DNA of 27,483 nucleotides from Desulfotignum sp. (GCA_021737445.1 JAIPDY010000010.1:1-27483), one strand, 5' to 3'; counted from the first letter of the stretch, positions 1-8,430 are shown. Notes: generated from the letters alone by a model not told the origin. Numbers and translations: made by a program.

Positions 1-1
1 T

Positions 2-133
2 GCGTACTATATGCTCAACAAAAAACGGGAAGAACTCATTGATATTGAAAATAAAAGAGAGGTCAGCATCACCATTGAGATCGATCCGGAGCTGGTCTCG
101 GGCCAGAGCCGGATTACCAGCAGCTCCCAATAA
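2..133 (+). CDS. 3' end of an unrecognised protein (partial)
   Basis: An open frame runs in from the left window edge and stops at TAA 131-133, giving 43 C-terminal residues. The visible part starts AYYMLNKKREELIDIENKR and ends in a Ser-rich tail (ITSSSQ). It is charged (Lys/Glu-rich) and then alternates hydrophobic and acidic residues, compatible with a short helix followed by a strand. I do not recognise a family from this fragment. It lies 79 bp upstream of the LysM-like gene on the same strand, but a good promoter-like sequence sits between them, so it need not share that transcript. That a coding frame ends here is likely, because the frame is open from the edge and a promoter region follows directly; the identity is unknown. 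Confidence 0.5.
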   Translation, partial: AYYMLNKKREELIDIENKREVSITIEIDPELVSGQSRITSSSQ

Positions 134-151
134 CACACAATTACCCCGTTC

Positions 152-180
152 TTGACATCTGTGTGTGTTTTGTGTATCTA
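152..180 (+). promoter_or_regulatory. Putative sigma70 promoter for the LysM-like gene
   Basis: A perfect -35 hexamer TTGACA (152-157) is followed after 17 bp by TATCTA (175-180), a weak -10 that matches only the first three consensus positions. A start near 187 would leave a leader of about 26 nt containing the GAGGA ribosome binding site just before ATG 213. The -35 and spacing are good and the -10 is poor, so this is a moderate call. Confidence 0.4.
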
Positions 181-212
181 AAACAACCCCGAAATGAATT
201 TGAGGATAAATC

Positions 213-1199
213 ATGGATTTACGCAGGGCTTTTCGAAAAAAAAGACTGATCGCCACCAGCATGGTCTTTGTCTTCATTGCCCTGATTGTTGCATATATGT
301 TTTTAGATGCTGATACAAACCAGACCGTGCCTGCCCCTGTTCATAAAGATACGGCACCTGTACAAAATAATGATCTGCCCGTGCAAAATCAAGCTGCACC
401 TGCACACAATAAAGTTGTGCAGGTGTACAACAAAACAGCACCTGAGCAGAACAAAGCCTTGTCTATGCACGGTGACGTGGCATCTGACCAGAATAAAGAT
501 GTGTCTTTGCAAAGTGAAGCAGCCACGGTTGAAATTTCTTCACCATCATTTGGGTCCGTCAGACCCGGGGTGGTGGAAAAACAGATCCAGAGGATGCCGG
601 CCATTGAATATAAGGAGTTAAACACAGGCTCTGCCCTGGATCAGATGATGGAAAAACGGTTGCAGGCCCTGGGCATCAAAAAAAGTCTGGACATGATTGT
701 GCGGTCAGATGAATCATTTACCGTGGGTGACAAGAAAGTATCCATGAGAGAGATACTGGAAAAAGCATATACCAGAAAACAAAAAATTTTTAAAACCCGC
801 ATCAGCCAAACTGGTGAAGCAGTTCCCGAACGTATTGAAAAATATGGAATTTATGTGGTCCAGCCCGGAGACAATATCTGGAATATCCATTTCAACATAC
901 TTAAAGAGTATTATGCATCAAAAGGAATCCATGTGGCCATGAAAGCGGACGAGCCGATTGAAACCGGGCATTCATCGGGTGTGGGCAAAATTTTAAAATT
1001 TTCTGAGATCATGGTGATCATTTATAACATGGTGGATGAAAAAATTGTGACAGATATTGATTTGATACAACCGTTGAGTAAAATTGTCATATACAATATG
1101 AGCGAGGTGTTTTCACTGCTTGCAGAGATCAGTTTTGAAAAGATCAACCAGCTTCGGTTTGACGGCAGGACAATCTGGATTCCAGCCCATAAGACATAA
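213..1199 (+). CDS. Membrane-anchored LysM-like protein with heptad repeats
   Basis: This 328-residue protein has a basic N-terminus (RRAFRKKR) and one membrane segment at about residues 12-31, with no obvious cleavage site, so it is probably an inner-membrane-anchored periplasmic protein. Residues 41-103 are a degenerate seven-residue repeat of the type A-P-V-Q-N-K-x, likely a flexible Ala/Pro/Gln/Asn-rich linker. Residues about 212-326 contain a divergent LysM-like stretch that starts YVVQPGDNIWNIHFNIL and ends GRTIWIPA; LysM domains bind peptidoglycan glycan chains. The middle part (about 125-205) is charged and unrecognised. The start is ATG 213, preceded by GAGGATAA. The gene precedes yajC by 56 bp and may be co-transcribed with the Sec genes. 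The LysM assignment rests on the YxVQPGDxIWxI pattern; the cellular role is not known. Confidence 0.7.
   Translation: MDLRRAFRKKRLIATSMVFVFIALIVAYMFLDADTNQTVPAPVHKDTAPVQNNDLPVQNQAAPAHNKVVQVYNKTAPEQNKALSMHGDVASDQNKDVSLQSEAATVEISSPSFGSVRPGVVEKQIQRMPAIEYKELNTGSALDQMMEKRLQALGIKKSLDMIVRSDESFTVGDKKVSMREILEKAYTRKQKIFKTRISQTGEAVPERIEKYGIYVVQPGDNIWNIHFNILKEYYASKGIHVAMKADEPIETGHSSGVGKILKFSEIMVIIYNMVDEKIVTDIDLIQPLSKIVIYNMSEVFSLLAEISFEKINQLRFDGRTIWIPAHKT
333..521 (+). repeat. Degenerate 21-bp tandem repeat (nine units) inside the LysM-like gene
   Basis: Nine consecutive 21-bp units encode heptads: APVHKDT, APVQNND, LPVQNQA, APAHNKV, VQVYNKT, APEQNKA, LSMHGDV, ASDQNKD and VSLQSEA. Alternate units are more alike, giving a 42-bp higher-order period that begins GCACCTG at 354, 396 and 438 and GCATCTG at 480. 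A weaker tenth unit may precede the array at 312-332. The unit is a multiple of three, so copy-number change would keep the frame. Confidence 0.75.
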
Positions 1200-1240
1200 C
1201 ATTTTTTTATACTATATTTTAATTTTTACATCTTTTATTT

Positions 1241-1258
1241 AAGGAGGACCAAATTTTG
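1241..1258 (+). promoter_or_regulatory. Strong ribosome binding site fixing the TTG start of yajC
   Basis: AAGGAGG at 1241-1247 is a full Shine-Dalgarno match and sits 8 nt before TTG 1256-1258. The region upstream (1200-1240) is very A/T-rich. The next ATG in frame would remove the residues that precede the YajC membrane segment, so TTG is the likely start. Confidence 0.8.
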
Positions 1259-1594
1259 ATTAGTACAGCATTTGCAATGGGTGCCAACCAAGGACAGGCA
1301 GCTGGCGGACTGGCAGGTTTCCTGCCCATCATTATTTTATTTGCCATTTTTTATTTTCTTCTGATCCGGCCCCAGCAGAAAAAAGCAAAAGAACACAGAG
1401 AGATGATTGGAAACCTGAAAAAAGGGAACCGGATCATTACCTCCGGGGGGCTTTACGGCACCATTGTTTCCATAGACGACAACACCATCGGCCTTGAAAT
1501 TGCCGAAAAAGTCAAAATCAAGCTGTCCCGCGGTAATGTGGCTGCCCTGATATCAGACAATGAAACAGAAGTCAAACCTGAAAAAAAGAACTAA
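1256..1594 (+). CDS. yajC: Preprotein translocase subunit YajC
   Basis: This 112-residue protein has the typical YajC layout: a short N-terminal Gly/Ala/Gln-rich stretch, one membrane helix at about residues 20-39 (GFLPIIILFAIFYFLLIRP), the signature PQQKKAKEHREM directly after it, and a small cytoplasmic domain with GNRIITSGGLYGTIVSI. YajC is an accessory inner-membrane subunit that associates with SecDF and the SecYEG channel. Start is TTG 1256 behind a perfect Shine-Dalgarno sequence. secD begins 24 bp after the stop and secF follows, the usual yajC-secD-secF order, so the three are almost certainly one operon. The length is normal for the family. Confidence 0.95.
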   Translation: MISTAFAMGANQGQAAGGLAGFLPIIILFAIFYFLLIRPQQKKAKEHREMIGNLKKGNRIITSGGLYGTIVSIDDNTIGLEIAEKVKIKLSRGNVAALISDNETEVKPEKKN

Positions 1595-1618
1595 TTTATT
1601 GTGCAGGAGTGTTGAAGA

Positions 1619-3190
1619 TTGAAACTATTTAGCGTTAAGCGCGTGTTGATCCTGGGCGTTATTATAACTGCCGTTGTATGCCTGCTGCCTACGTTCACCA
1701 ACACCTGGCCCCATAAAAAGATCAATCTGGGGCTTGATTTACAGGGCGGCATGCACCTGGTGCTGGAAGTTCAGAATATCAAGGCGGTTGAGGCTGAGCT
1801 GGAACGGACTGCTGATGAATTGAAAAAAGAGCTGCGAAAAGCAGGCATCACACACCTGGGCATCACCCGCCAGGAAAACAATACCATTCTGGCCAGACTG
1901 CCGGATCAGGATGCTGAAAAAGCCTTTAAAGAAATTGTTTCCAAAGATTTTTCAAACATCAGTGTGGCAGCATCCTCTGAAAAAGGCGATTTTATTGGCT
2001 TTCATCTGAAACTGCCGGATGATGAAACCGATATGATAATGAAAATGGCCACTGAACAGGCCCTTGAAACCATACGCAACCGGATTGATGAATTTGGTGT
2101 CAGTGAACCCGATATTCGGATCCAGGGAGATAAACGGATATTGATTCAACTGCCGGGTATCAATGACCCGGACAGGGCCAAGGACCTGATTGGGAAAACC
2201 GCCCAGCTGACATTTCAGCTTGTGGATGAAAATGCGGGTATTGATGCGGCCCTTAAAGGGAGCGTACCTGTGGGAAGTGAGATTTTATATGAAAACAGAA
2301 CCGATCCTGCCACCGGAAATACCACAAAAATCCCCCATGTCATCAAAAAACAGGTGCTGCTGGACGGCAGTCTTCTGGTGGATGCCCGGGTAGAATTTGA
2401 CCAGTTTCAACAACCCCAGGTGGGTATTGAGTTCAACCGGAAAGGGGCACATATATTTGACCGGATAACCGGTGAAAATATCAAAAAGCGCCTGGCCATC
2501 GTTCTGGATAATACCGTGTATTCAGCCCCGGTCATCCAGGACCGCATTGCCGGAGGCAAAGCCGTGATCACCGGAAACTTCACCATGAATGAGGCCAAAG
2601 ACCTGGCCATCGCCCTGCGGGCCGGTTCCCTGCCCGCACCGGTCAATATTATTGAAGAAAGGACCGTGGGGCCGACACTGGGTGCAGATTCCATCCGCAC
2701 GGGAATGATATCCATGCTGGTGGGCGGTGTACTGATTCTCATCTTCATGGTTATATATTTTAAGGGGGCCGGCCTGATCGCCAACCTGGCTCTGCTCATC
2801 AATATCATTCTCATCGGGGGGGGGCTGGCCGCGTTTCAGGCCACCCTGACCCTGCCGGGAATCGCCGGGATTATTCTGACCATCGGTATGGCTGTGGATG
2901 CCAATGTACTCATTTTTGAACGGATAAGAGAGGAACTCAGGTGGGGCAAAACCCCGCTTGCCGCGGTGAATGCCGGTTTTGACCGGGCCGCACTGACCAT
3001 TCTGGATGCCAATGTCACCACGCTGATCGCCGCCATTGTGCTGTTTCAATTCGGCACCGGCCCTGTCAAGGGATTTGCCGTGACCCTGGCGCTAGGCATT
3101 GTAGCCAGCCTGTTCACTGCCCTGATACTGTCCAGGTCTCTGTTTGACCTTGTTTTACAGAAAAAAACCGCTTCAACATTGAGCATATAA
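1619..3190 (+). CDS. secD: Protein translocase subunit SecD
   Basis: This 523-residue SecD has one N-terminal membrane helix (about residues 8-27), a large periplasmic region carrying the P1 head, and five C-terminal membrane helices. Family motifs are visible: LGLDLQGGMHLVLEV after the first helix, RNRIDEFGVSEPDI, LRAGSLPAPVNIIEERTVGP before the second helix, and GMAVDANVLIFERIREEL in the transmembrane half. SecD with SecF uses the proton motive force to pull secreted proteins out of the Sec channel on the periplasmic side. The start is TTG 1619, with CAGGAG a short distance upstream. secF starts 13 bp after the stop. No anomaly was seen; the protein is shorter than the E. coli one, as is common outside gammaproteobacteria. 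Confidence 0.96.
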   Translation: MKLFSVKRVLILGVIITAVVCLLPTFTNTWPHKKINLGLDLQGGMHLVLEVQNIKAVEAELERTADELKKELRKAGITHLGITRQENNTILARLPDQDAEKAFKEIVSKDFSNISVAASSEKGDFIGFHLKLPDDETDMIMKMATEQALETIRNRIDEFGVSEPDIRIQGDKRILIQLPGINDPDRAKDLIGKTAQLTFQLVDENAGIDAALKGSVPVGSEILYENRTDPATGNTTKIPHVIKKQVLLDGSLLVDARVEFDQFQQPQVGIEFNRKGAHIFDRITGENIKKRLAIVLDNTVYSAPVIQDRIAGGKAVITGNFTMNEAKDLAIALRAGSLPAPVNIIEERTVGPTLGADSIRTGMISMLVGGVLILIFMVIYFKGAGLIANLALLINIILIGGGLAAFQATLTLPGIAGIILTIGMAVDANVLIFERIREELRWGKTPLAAVNAGFDRAALTILDANVTTLIAAIVLFQFGTGPVKGFAVTLALGIVASLFTALILSRSLFDLVLQKKTASTLSI

Positions 3191-3203
3191 AGGAATTGTC
3201 ATA

Positions 3204-4247
3204 ATGCAACTGATCAAGTCTGATATCAATATAGACTTTCTGGGAAAACGCAAGATCGCTTTTGTTTTTTCTGCCATACTCATCATTGCCAGTATCACCG
3301 GGCTGATTGTTAACAAAGGGCCTAACTATGGCATTGATTTTGCCGGCGGTGCCTTGATTCAGGTGAAATTTACCCAGGATGTATCCACTGCCAAGTTACG
3401 TGACAGTCTGTCAGGCCTGAATTTCAAGGACCTGTCTGTTCAGGATTTTGGTGAACCCCAGGCCCACGAATTTTTGATCCGGACCGCCAGTATCGACACA
3501 GTGGGATCAGGATTGTCCCAGTCGGTTTCTTCAGCCATCTTGCAGGGAACCGGGCTGACCCCTGAAATCCGTCGGATGGAAATGGTTGGGCCCCAGGTGG
3601 GGGATGACCTTAAAAAACAGGCATTGCTGGCGATTTTTTACTCCCTGCTATTTATCACCATCTATATTTCCGGACGGTTTGAACTCAAATGGATACTGTC
3701 CGGCGTGACAGCCGGGGCTTTAATGGCAGCTGTTTATTTTTTATCTGTGTTCAATGTCAGCATGCCTATTTTGATTACCGGTGCACTGGTGGTTTCATTG
3801 ATTCTGTTCTGGCGGCTCAGGCTTAAATTTGCCATGGGTGCCCTGATCGCCCTGATCCATGATGTATTCATCACAGTGGGTATTTTTTGTATTCTCAATC
3901 TGGATTTTTCTTTGCCTATCATTGCCGCCCTTCTGACCATTATCGGGTATTCTCTGAATGACACCATCATCGTGTTTGACAGAATCCGGGAAAATATCAA
4001 AGGAGAAACCGCCAAGGTTGCTTTTCCTGAAATTTTCAACAAAAGTATCAATCAAACCCTGTCCAGAACCATATTGACATCTGTTACCACCTTGATTGTG
4101 CTGCTGTCTCTGTTTTTTCTCGGGGGAGAAATTATCCATAATTTTGCCTTTGCCATGATTGTGGGCGTTCTGATCGGCACCTATTCATCCATATTTGTGG
4201 CAAGTCCCATTGTGCTTGCCGTATCTGTCAAAGGACAAAAAAAATGA
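3204..4247 (+). CDS. secF: Protein translocase subunit SecF
   Basis: This 347-residue protein is the second half of the SecDF pump. The N-terminal helix (about residues 18-36) is followed by NYGIDFAGGALIQVKF, the SecF version of the conserved D-F-x-G-G motif. Five further membrane helices follow, with LTIIGYSLNDTIIVFDRIREN, the diagnostic SecF motif, at about residues 243-263. It works with SecD and YajC in proton-driven late steps of protein export. Start ATG 3204 has an AAAGGAATT ribosome binding site. It is the last gene of the yajC-secD-secF unit. dprA follows after 64 bp on the same strand without a visible terminator between them. Confidence 0.96.
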   Translation: MQLIKSDINIDFLGKRKIAFVFSAILIIASITGLIVNKGPNYGIDFAGGALIQVKFTQDVSTAKLRDSLSGLNFKDLSVQDFGEPQAHEFLIRTASIDTVGSGLSQSVSSAILQGTGLTPEIRRMEMVGPQVGDDLKKQALLAIFYSLLFITIYISGRFELKWILSGVTAGALMAAVYFLSVFNVSMPILITGALVVSLILFWRLRLKFAMGALIALIHDVFITVGIFCILNLDFSLPIIAALLTIIGYSLNDTIIVFDRIRENIKGETAKVAFPEIFNKSINQTLSRTILTSVTTLIVLLSLFFLGGEIIHNFAFAMIVGVLIGTYSSIFVASPIVLAVSVKGQKK

Positions 4248-4311
4248 TGCGGTTATCAGACAACACCCCCTGGGAATATCCGGCTCAAACCAGCTGATCC
4301 ATTGGATTTAA

Positions 4312-5439
4312 ATGGGACCGAATGTCGCCCGATACCTGCCCTGGTTCATATTAAGAGAAATCCCCCATGTGGGAAATCAGCATTACAACCGCCTGCTCCA
4401 GGCATTTGGAAGTCCGGAGCAGGTGCTGGCCGCAGGTCATGATACCCTGGCTGCTATACCCGGTATTTCTCAAAAAACCATCACCGGCATTAAAAACCAG
4501 AACAGGTATATGGATGCGGCCCGCATGGAACTGAACCAGATACAGGATCTGGGAATCGGGGTGGCCACAATTCAGGATACCGCTTTCCCGCAACTTTTAA
4601 AAACTATCCCAGACCCGCCCCCGATTCTGACCTATAAAGGAGTGTTGTATCCAGAGGTGCCCTGCATAGCCATTGTGGGCTCCAGGGCGGCGTCTTCCTA
4701 CGGCAAGGGCGCTGCCCGGCACCTGGCCTGCAGCCTTGCTGACAAGGGCTTTTGCATTGTCAGCGGCATGGCCAGGGGCATTGATACCGCTGCCCACCTG
4801 GGGGCACTGGACAGCTCCGGAAAGACCATTGCGGTGCTGGGATCCGGGCTGAAAAAAATATATCCCAGAGAAAACAGGGCGTTATTTAATAAAATTCAGA
4901 AACACGGGGCTGTCATATCAGAATTTAAGCTTGACACCGATCCATATCCGTATAATTTTCCTGTCAGAAATCGTGTTATTGCCGGGCTGTCATGCGGCAC
5001 CATTGTGGTGGAAGCGGCCCGGAAAAGCGGATCACTGATTACTGCCAGGCTGGCAGCTGAGTATAACCGGGAGGTGTTTGCGGTTCCCGGAAGCATCAGG
5101 TCCCAAAAAAGCCGGGGAACCCATTTTTTGTTAAAACAGGGGGCCAAACTTGTGGAAAATGTAACAGATGTGGTGGAGGAACTGTCACAGTTTATCCATG
5201 CTTCAATACAGAACACAGGCTCAGGTGATGAGCAGTTACAGACAAAAACATCACCCATACCGGTTCTGGATAATTCAAAAAACAAAATTATGCAGGTGCT
5301 GGATGCATATCCCCGGCATATTGACCAGATAATTGAAGCAACGCGGATGGACAGTGAGTCAGTATCTGCCATTCTGCTTGAACTTGAATTAGCAGGGGTG
5401 GTAAAGCATCATCCAGGCAACTATTTTTCTATCTTATGA
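4312..5439 (+). CDS. dprA: DNA processing protein DprA (Smf)
   Basis: This 375-residue DprA/Smf protein binds incoming single-stranded DNA during natural transformation and loads RecA onto it; it is widely kept in species not known to be competent. An N-terminal helix-hairpin-helix/SAM-like part (about residues 15-62, with AIPGISQKTI) precedes the Rossmann-like domain: IAIVGSRAASSYG (about 119-131), VSGMARGIDTAAHLGAL, VLGSGLKKIYPREN and VEAARKSGSLITARLA. A C-terminal winged-helix-like segment (about 320-375) ends GNYFSIL. The start ATG 4312 directly follows an in-frame TAA (4309-4311), so no longer form is possible, although its ribosome binding site is weak. topA begins 10 bp after the stop, pointing to a dprA-topA operon. 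A PPP motif is present at residues 102-104. Confidence 0.95.
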   Translation: MGPNVARYLPWFILREIPHVGNQHYNRLLQAFGSPEQVLAAGHDTLAAIPGISQKTITGIKNQNRYMDAARMELNQIQDLGIGVATIQDTAFPQLLKTIPDPPPILTYKGVLYPEVPCIAIVGSRAASSYGKGAARHLACSLADKGFCIVSGMARGIDTAAHLGALDSSGKTIAVLGSGLKKIYPRENRALFNKIQKHGAVISEFKLDTDPYPYNFPVRNRVIAGLSCGTIVVEAARKSGSLITARLAAEYNREVFAVPGSIRSQKSRGTHFLLKQGAKLVENVTDVVEELSQFIHASIQNTGSGDEQLQTKTSPIPVLDNSKNKIMQVLDAYPRHIDQIIEATRMDSESVSAILLELELAGVVKHHPGNYFSIL

Positions 5440-5449
5440 AGGAGTTACA

Positions 5450-7714
5450 TTGGCCAAACCACTTATCATTGTTGAATCACCCACCAAAATAAAAACATTG
5501 AAAAAATATGTGGGATCAGAATTTCAGGTGGCTGCCAGCGCCGGCCATATCCGGGATCTGCCGGTGAAAAACCTGGGGATTGATGTGGAGGACAATTTTG
5601 CGGCTGAATATGTCAACATCAAAGACAAATCAAATGTGATTTCAAATCTTAAAAAGATTGCCAAAGCGTGTGATGATATTTATCTTGCCCCTGACCCGGA
5701 CCGTGAAGGAGAGGCCATTGCATTTCATATCATGGACATTTTGAAAAAAAAGGACCGCAGATTTCACCGGGTCCTTATCCATGAATTGACCAAAAAAGGG
5801 ATTGAAGATGCCCTGAACAATCCTCTGGAGCCGGATGTGAATAAATATAATGCCCAGCAGGCCAGACGAAAGCTGGACCGGCTGGTGGGCTACCAGATCT
5901 CTCCTTTGCTGTGGCAAAAAATTCAGCGGGGGTTGAGTGCCGGCCGGGTTCAGTCTGTTGCGGTGAAAATCATCTGTGACAGAGAAAGGGAAATCCGCAG
6001 GTTTGTTCCAGAAGAATACTGGACCATTACTGCCGATCTCATGGGTGAAAATCCACCGGAATTCAATGCCGCACTGATAAAAATCGGCCGGAAAAAAGCT
6101 AAAATAACCAACCAGACCCAGGCTCAAAAAATTGTTGCCGACCTGGAGGCTGCCAGTTTTCTGGTGGATGAAATCAAAAACAAAACCGTCAAACGCAATC
6201 CATTACCCCCTTTTATCACCAGCAAACTGCAGCAGGATGCCATCAACCGCTTGAAATTTTCCGCCAAAAAAACCATGGTGGTGGCCCAGCAACTGTATGA
6301 AGGCATTGATATCGGTACCGGCGGCCCTGAAGGCCTGATCACCTATATGCGAAGCGATTCCACGCGTATTGCCCCGGAAGCGGCCCAGGAAGCCCAGACA
6401 CTGATCACCCAGACTTATGGCAAAGAATATGCCATGGCCAGGCCCAGGTATTTTAAAAACAAGAACAAGTCCCAGGATGCCCATGAAGCGATCCGCCCGA
6501 CCTCTGTGTTCAACACCCCGCAAAAAATCAAACCCCATCTGACCCGGGATCAGTACAATCTCTATGATCTGATCTGGAAACGGTTTGTAGCCTCCCAGAT
6601 GGCCCAGGCAGTCATTGACCAGAAAGCCATTCTCATCAGGGCAAACGACTATCTTTTTTCCGTCAGCGGTTCCACAGTGAAATTCAGCGGATTCATGGCC
6701 CTGTATGATACGCAGGAAACCAGCCAGGGCAATGATATTCAGGCACTGCCCGATGTGAAGGAAAACGACAGATTAATCCGTGAAAAAATAATTTCCAAAC
6801 AGCACTTCACCAAGCCTCCCCCCCGGTTTTCAGAAGCATCCCTGGTCAAGGAGCTTGAAAAAAACGGCATCGGCCGGCCCAGTACCTATGCATCCATTAT
6901 CAGCGTTATCCAGGACAAGGGATATGTGGAACTGGTTAAGCGGTATTTTATTCCCAGTGAACTGGGATTTATTGTCAATGACCTGCTGGTGGCATCCTTT
7001 CCAGACCTGCTGGATGTCTCTTTTACCGCCCAGATGGAAACCAACCTGGATGATGTGGAGACAGGTGCCCAGGATGAAGTCGACCTGTTGCGCCGGTTTT
7101 ACGATGATTTCAGCCAGACCCTGGAAAATGCCAGGCAGAACATGGTCAGTGTCAAAGGTGTGGGAATATCGACAGATCTGGTTTGTCCCTCCTGTGGAAA
7201 GCCTTTGAATATTAAAATCGGTAAAAACGGCCATTTTCTGGCATGCACCGCGTATCCTGACTGCTCGTTCACCAGTAATTACACCAGAGATGAAAAAGGT
7301 CATATCTGTATTGTGGAAAAACAGGTGGACGATACCCCGGTCAAGGACTGTCCTGTTTGCGGCAAACCCATGGTGCAGAAAGACGGGCGTTTTGGTCTTT
7401 TTCTGGCCTGTACCGGGTATCCGGAATGCAAGCATACAGAATCGGTGATGTCTGAAAATTCCCACAGAGATATCGGTGTCAACTGCATGGAACCGGGATG
7501 TAGCGGCAGGATTGTTGAAAAAAAATCCAAGCGCGGAAAAATTTTTTACGGGTGTTCCAGGTATCCGGATTGTAAATTTGCCTGCTGGGACAGGCCGGTG
7601 GATAAATCCTGTCCCCAGTGCAATTCATCCCTTCTGGTTGAAAAAAATACCAAACGGGACGGCCGGTTTTTTAAATGCCCCGCACCCGGATGCGGGTATA
7701 AGGAAAAAACATAG
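5450..7714 (+). CDS. topA: DNA topoisomerase I (type IA, omega protein)
   Basis: This 754-residue topoisomerase I relaxes negative supercoils by passing one strand through a transient break. The N-terminal Toprim domain has LIIVESPTKIKTLKKYVG (residues 5-22) and the metal-binding DPDREGE (82-88). The active-site tyrosine is Tyr299 in GLITYMRSDST. RFSEASLVKELEKNGIGRPS is the conserved type IA motif. The C-terminus carries four zinc-ribbon-like modules, each with paired cysteines: starting CPSC, CPVC, CMEPGC and CPQC, the last ending CPAPGC. The start is TTG 5450, with AAGGAG at 5439-5444 overlapping the dprA stop codon. The gene ends only 5 bp from the end of the convergent efp gene, leaving no room for a terminator between them. 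Confidence 0.97.
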   Translation: MAKPLIIVESPTKIKTLKKYVGSEFQVAASAGHIRDLPVKNLGIDVEDNFAAEYVNIKDKSNVISNLKKIAKACDDIYLAPDPDREGEAIAFHIMDILKKKDRRFHRVLIHELTKKGIEDALNNPLEPDVNKYNAQQARRKLDRLVGYQISPLLWQKIQRGLSAGRVQSVAVKIICDREREIRRFVPEEYWTITADLMGENPPEFNAALIKIGRKKAKITNQTQAQKIVADLEAASFLVDEIKNKTVKRNPLPPFITSKLQQDAINRLKFSAKKTMVVAQQLYEGIDIGTGGPEGLITYMRSDSTRIAPEAAQEAQTLITQTYGKEYAMARPRYFKNKNKSQDAHEAIRPTSVFNTPQKIKPHLTRDQYNLYDLIWKRFVASQMAQAVIDQKAILIRANDYLFSVSGSTVKFSGFMALYDTQETSQGNDIQALPDVKENDRLIREKIISKQHFTKPPPRFSEASLVKELEKNGIGRPSTYASIISVIQDKGYVELVKRYFIPSELGFIVNDLLVASFPDLLDVSFTAQMETNLDDVETGAQDEVDLLRRFYDDFSQTLENARQNMVSVKGVGISTDLVCPSCGKPLNIKIGKNGHFLACTAYPDCSFTSNYTRDEKGHICIVEKQVDDTPVKDCPVCGKPMVQKDGRFGLFLACTGYPECKHTESVMSENSHRDIGVNCMEPGCSGRIVEKKSKRGKIFYGCSRYPDCKFACWDRPVDKSCPQCNSSLLVEKNTKRDGRFFKCPAPGCGYKEKT

Positions 7715-7719
7715 CCCTG

Positions 7720-8283
7720 TCAGGCATTGACCCGCTCAACATACTCTTTGGTGCGGGTATCGATTTTTACCAGCTGACCCTCTTCGACAAACGGCGGCAC
7801 CTGAATCTCAAGCCCTGTTTCCAGGGTGGCTGGTTTGGTGCTGCCTGTGGCTGTGTCCCCTTTTGCCCAGGGTTCGGTTCTGGTGATCACCAGATTAATA
7901 AAATTGGGAAGGGTGACGCCAATGGGTTTTTGATTGTGCAAAAGCACGGTACAGACAGTATTTTCCTTTAACAGATCGATGATATCCTCCAACTGGTCCA
8001 ACGTCAGAAATATCTGTTCAAAATTGCCGGTGTGCATGAAACAATACGCATCTCTGTCTGCATACAAATATTCCATTTCCTGCTCTTCCAGATCTGCTTT
8101 TTCAAATTTATCACCTGACCGGTAGGTCCTTTCAAACTGTGCACCGGTTATCATGTTCTTGAGTTTGCATTTGTAAAGGGACTGGCCTTTCCCCGGTTTT
8201 TTGAACTCAAATCCGACAACCACATGGGGTTCACCGTCAATTTCAAATTTCAATCCTTTTTTTAAATCAGATGCCAGATACAT
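7720..8283 (-). CDS. efp: Elongation factor P
   Basis: This 187-residue protein is EF-P, which binds between the P and E sites of the ribosome and rescues stalling at proline stretches. The N-terminal KOW-like domain carries FKKPGKGQ, where Lys32 corresponds to the modified Lys34 of E. coli EF-P; a lysine here suggests EpmA-type modification or none, rather than arginine rhamnosylation. The conserved C-terminal OB parts end GLEIQVPPFVEEGQLVKIDTRTKEYVERV. Start ATG 8283 has a CAGGAG ribosome binding site and an A-rich leader. No modification enzyme is encoded in this window. The gene is divergent from guaA and convergent with topA, which itself contains a PPP motif. Confidence 0.97.
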   Translation of the reverse strand: MYLASDLKKGLKFEIDGEPHVVVGFEFKKPGKGQSLYKCKLKNMITGAQFERTYRSGDKFEKADLEEQEMEYLYADRDAYCFMHTGNFEQIFLTLDQLEDIIDLLKENTVCTVLLHNQKPIGVTLPNFINLVITRTEPWAKGDTATGSTKPATLETGLEIQVPPFVEEGQLVKIDTRTKEYVERVNA

Positions 8284-8343
8284 GTATTTTTCTCCTGTTT
8301 TTTATTTTATTATTATTATTTAATGGCTGGGGGTGAATGGGCT

Positions 8344-8372
8344 AATAAAACATAATAACTGCATATTGGCAA
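8344..8372 (-). promoter_or_regulatory. Putative sigma70 promoter for efp
   Basis: On the - strand TTGCCA (8372-8367) is followed after 17 bp by TTTATT (8349-8344). Both are four-to-five-of-six matches to consensus. The predicted leader, about 54 nt, is A-rich with (AAT) repeats (roughly 8306-8323) ahead of the CAGGAG ribosome binding site, and would be largely unstructured, which fits a highly translated gene. Confidence 0.35.
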
Positions 8373-8421
8373 GATCCAGATAAAAACATCTTGCATTTTC
8401 AAGCAATTTATAGGAGATATT

Positions 8422-8430
8422 ATGGTTTAA
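8422..8430 (+). other. Possible two-codon leader ORF before guaA
   Basis: TAGGAG at 8411-8416 lies an ideal distance ahead of ATG 8422, which is followed by GTT and then TAA at 8428-8430. It is better placed for initiation than the site used by guaA 30 nt downstream. It could be chance, a decayed start, or a minimal upstream ORF influencing guaA translation. Confidence 0.25.

Noticed and set aside
333..521. Possible CRISPR-like array from the regular repeat
   Set aside because: The repeats are contiguous without spacers, in frame, and encode a periodic peptide in a coding gene.
303..625. Several alternative frames open across the LysM-like gene
   Set aside because: The 21-bp repeat is a multiple of three, so it keeps other frames open by itself; these are artefacts of periodicity.
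2407..3049. Antisense open frames within secD
   Set aside because: They are opposite to conserved SecD transmembrane coding sequence and have no ribosome binding site or recognisable product.
4255..4297. ATCAG/CTGAT inverted repeat between secF and dprA
   Set aside because: Only 5 bp with a 33-bp loop and no T-run; it is expected by chance and is not a terminator.
6830..7465. Long antisense open frame (211 residues) within topA
   Set aside because: It is fully inside the well-supported topA gene on the other strand, has no plausible domain, and its composition follows from topA codon bias.
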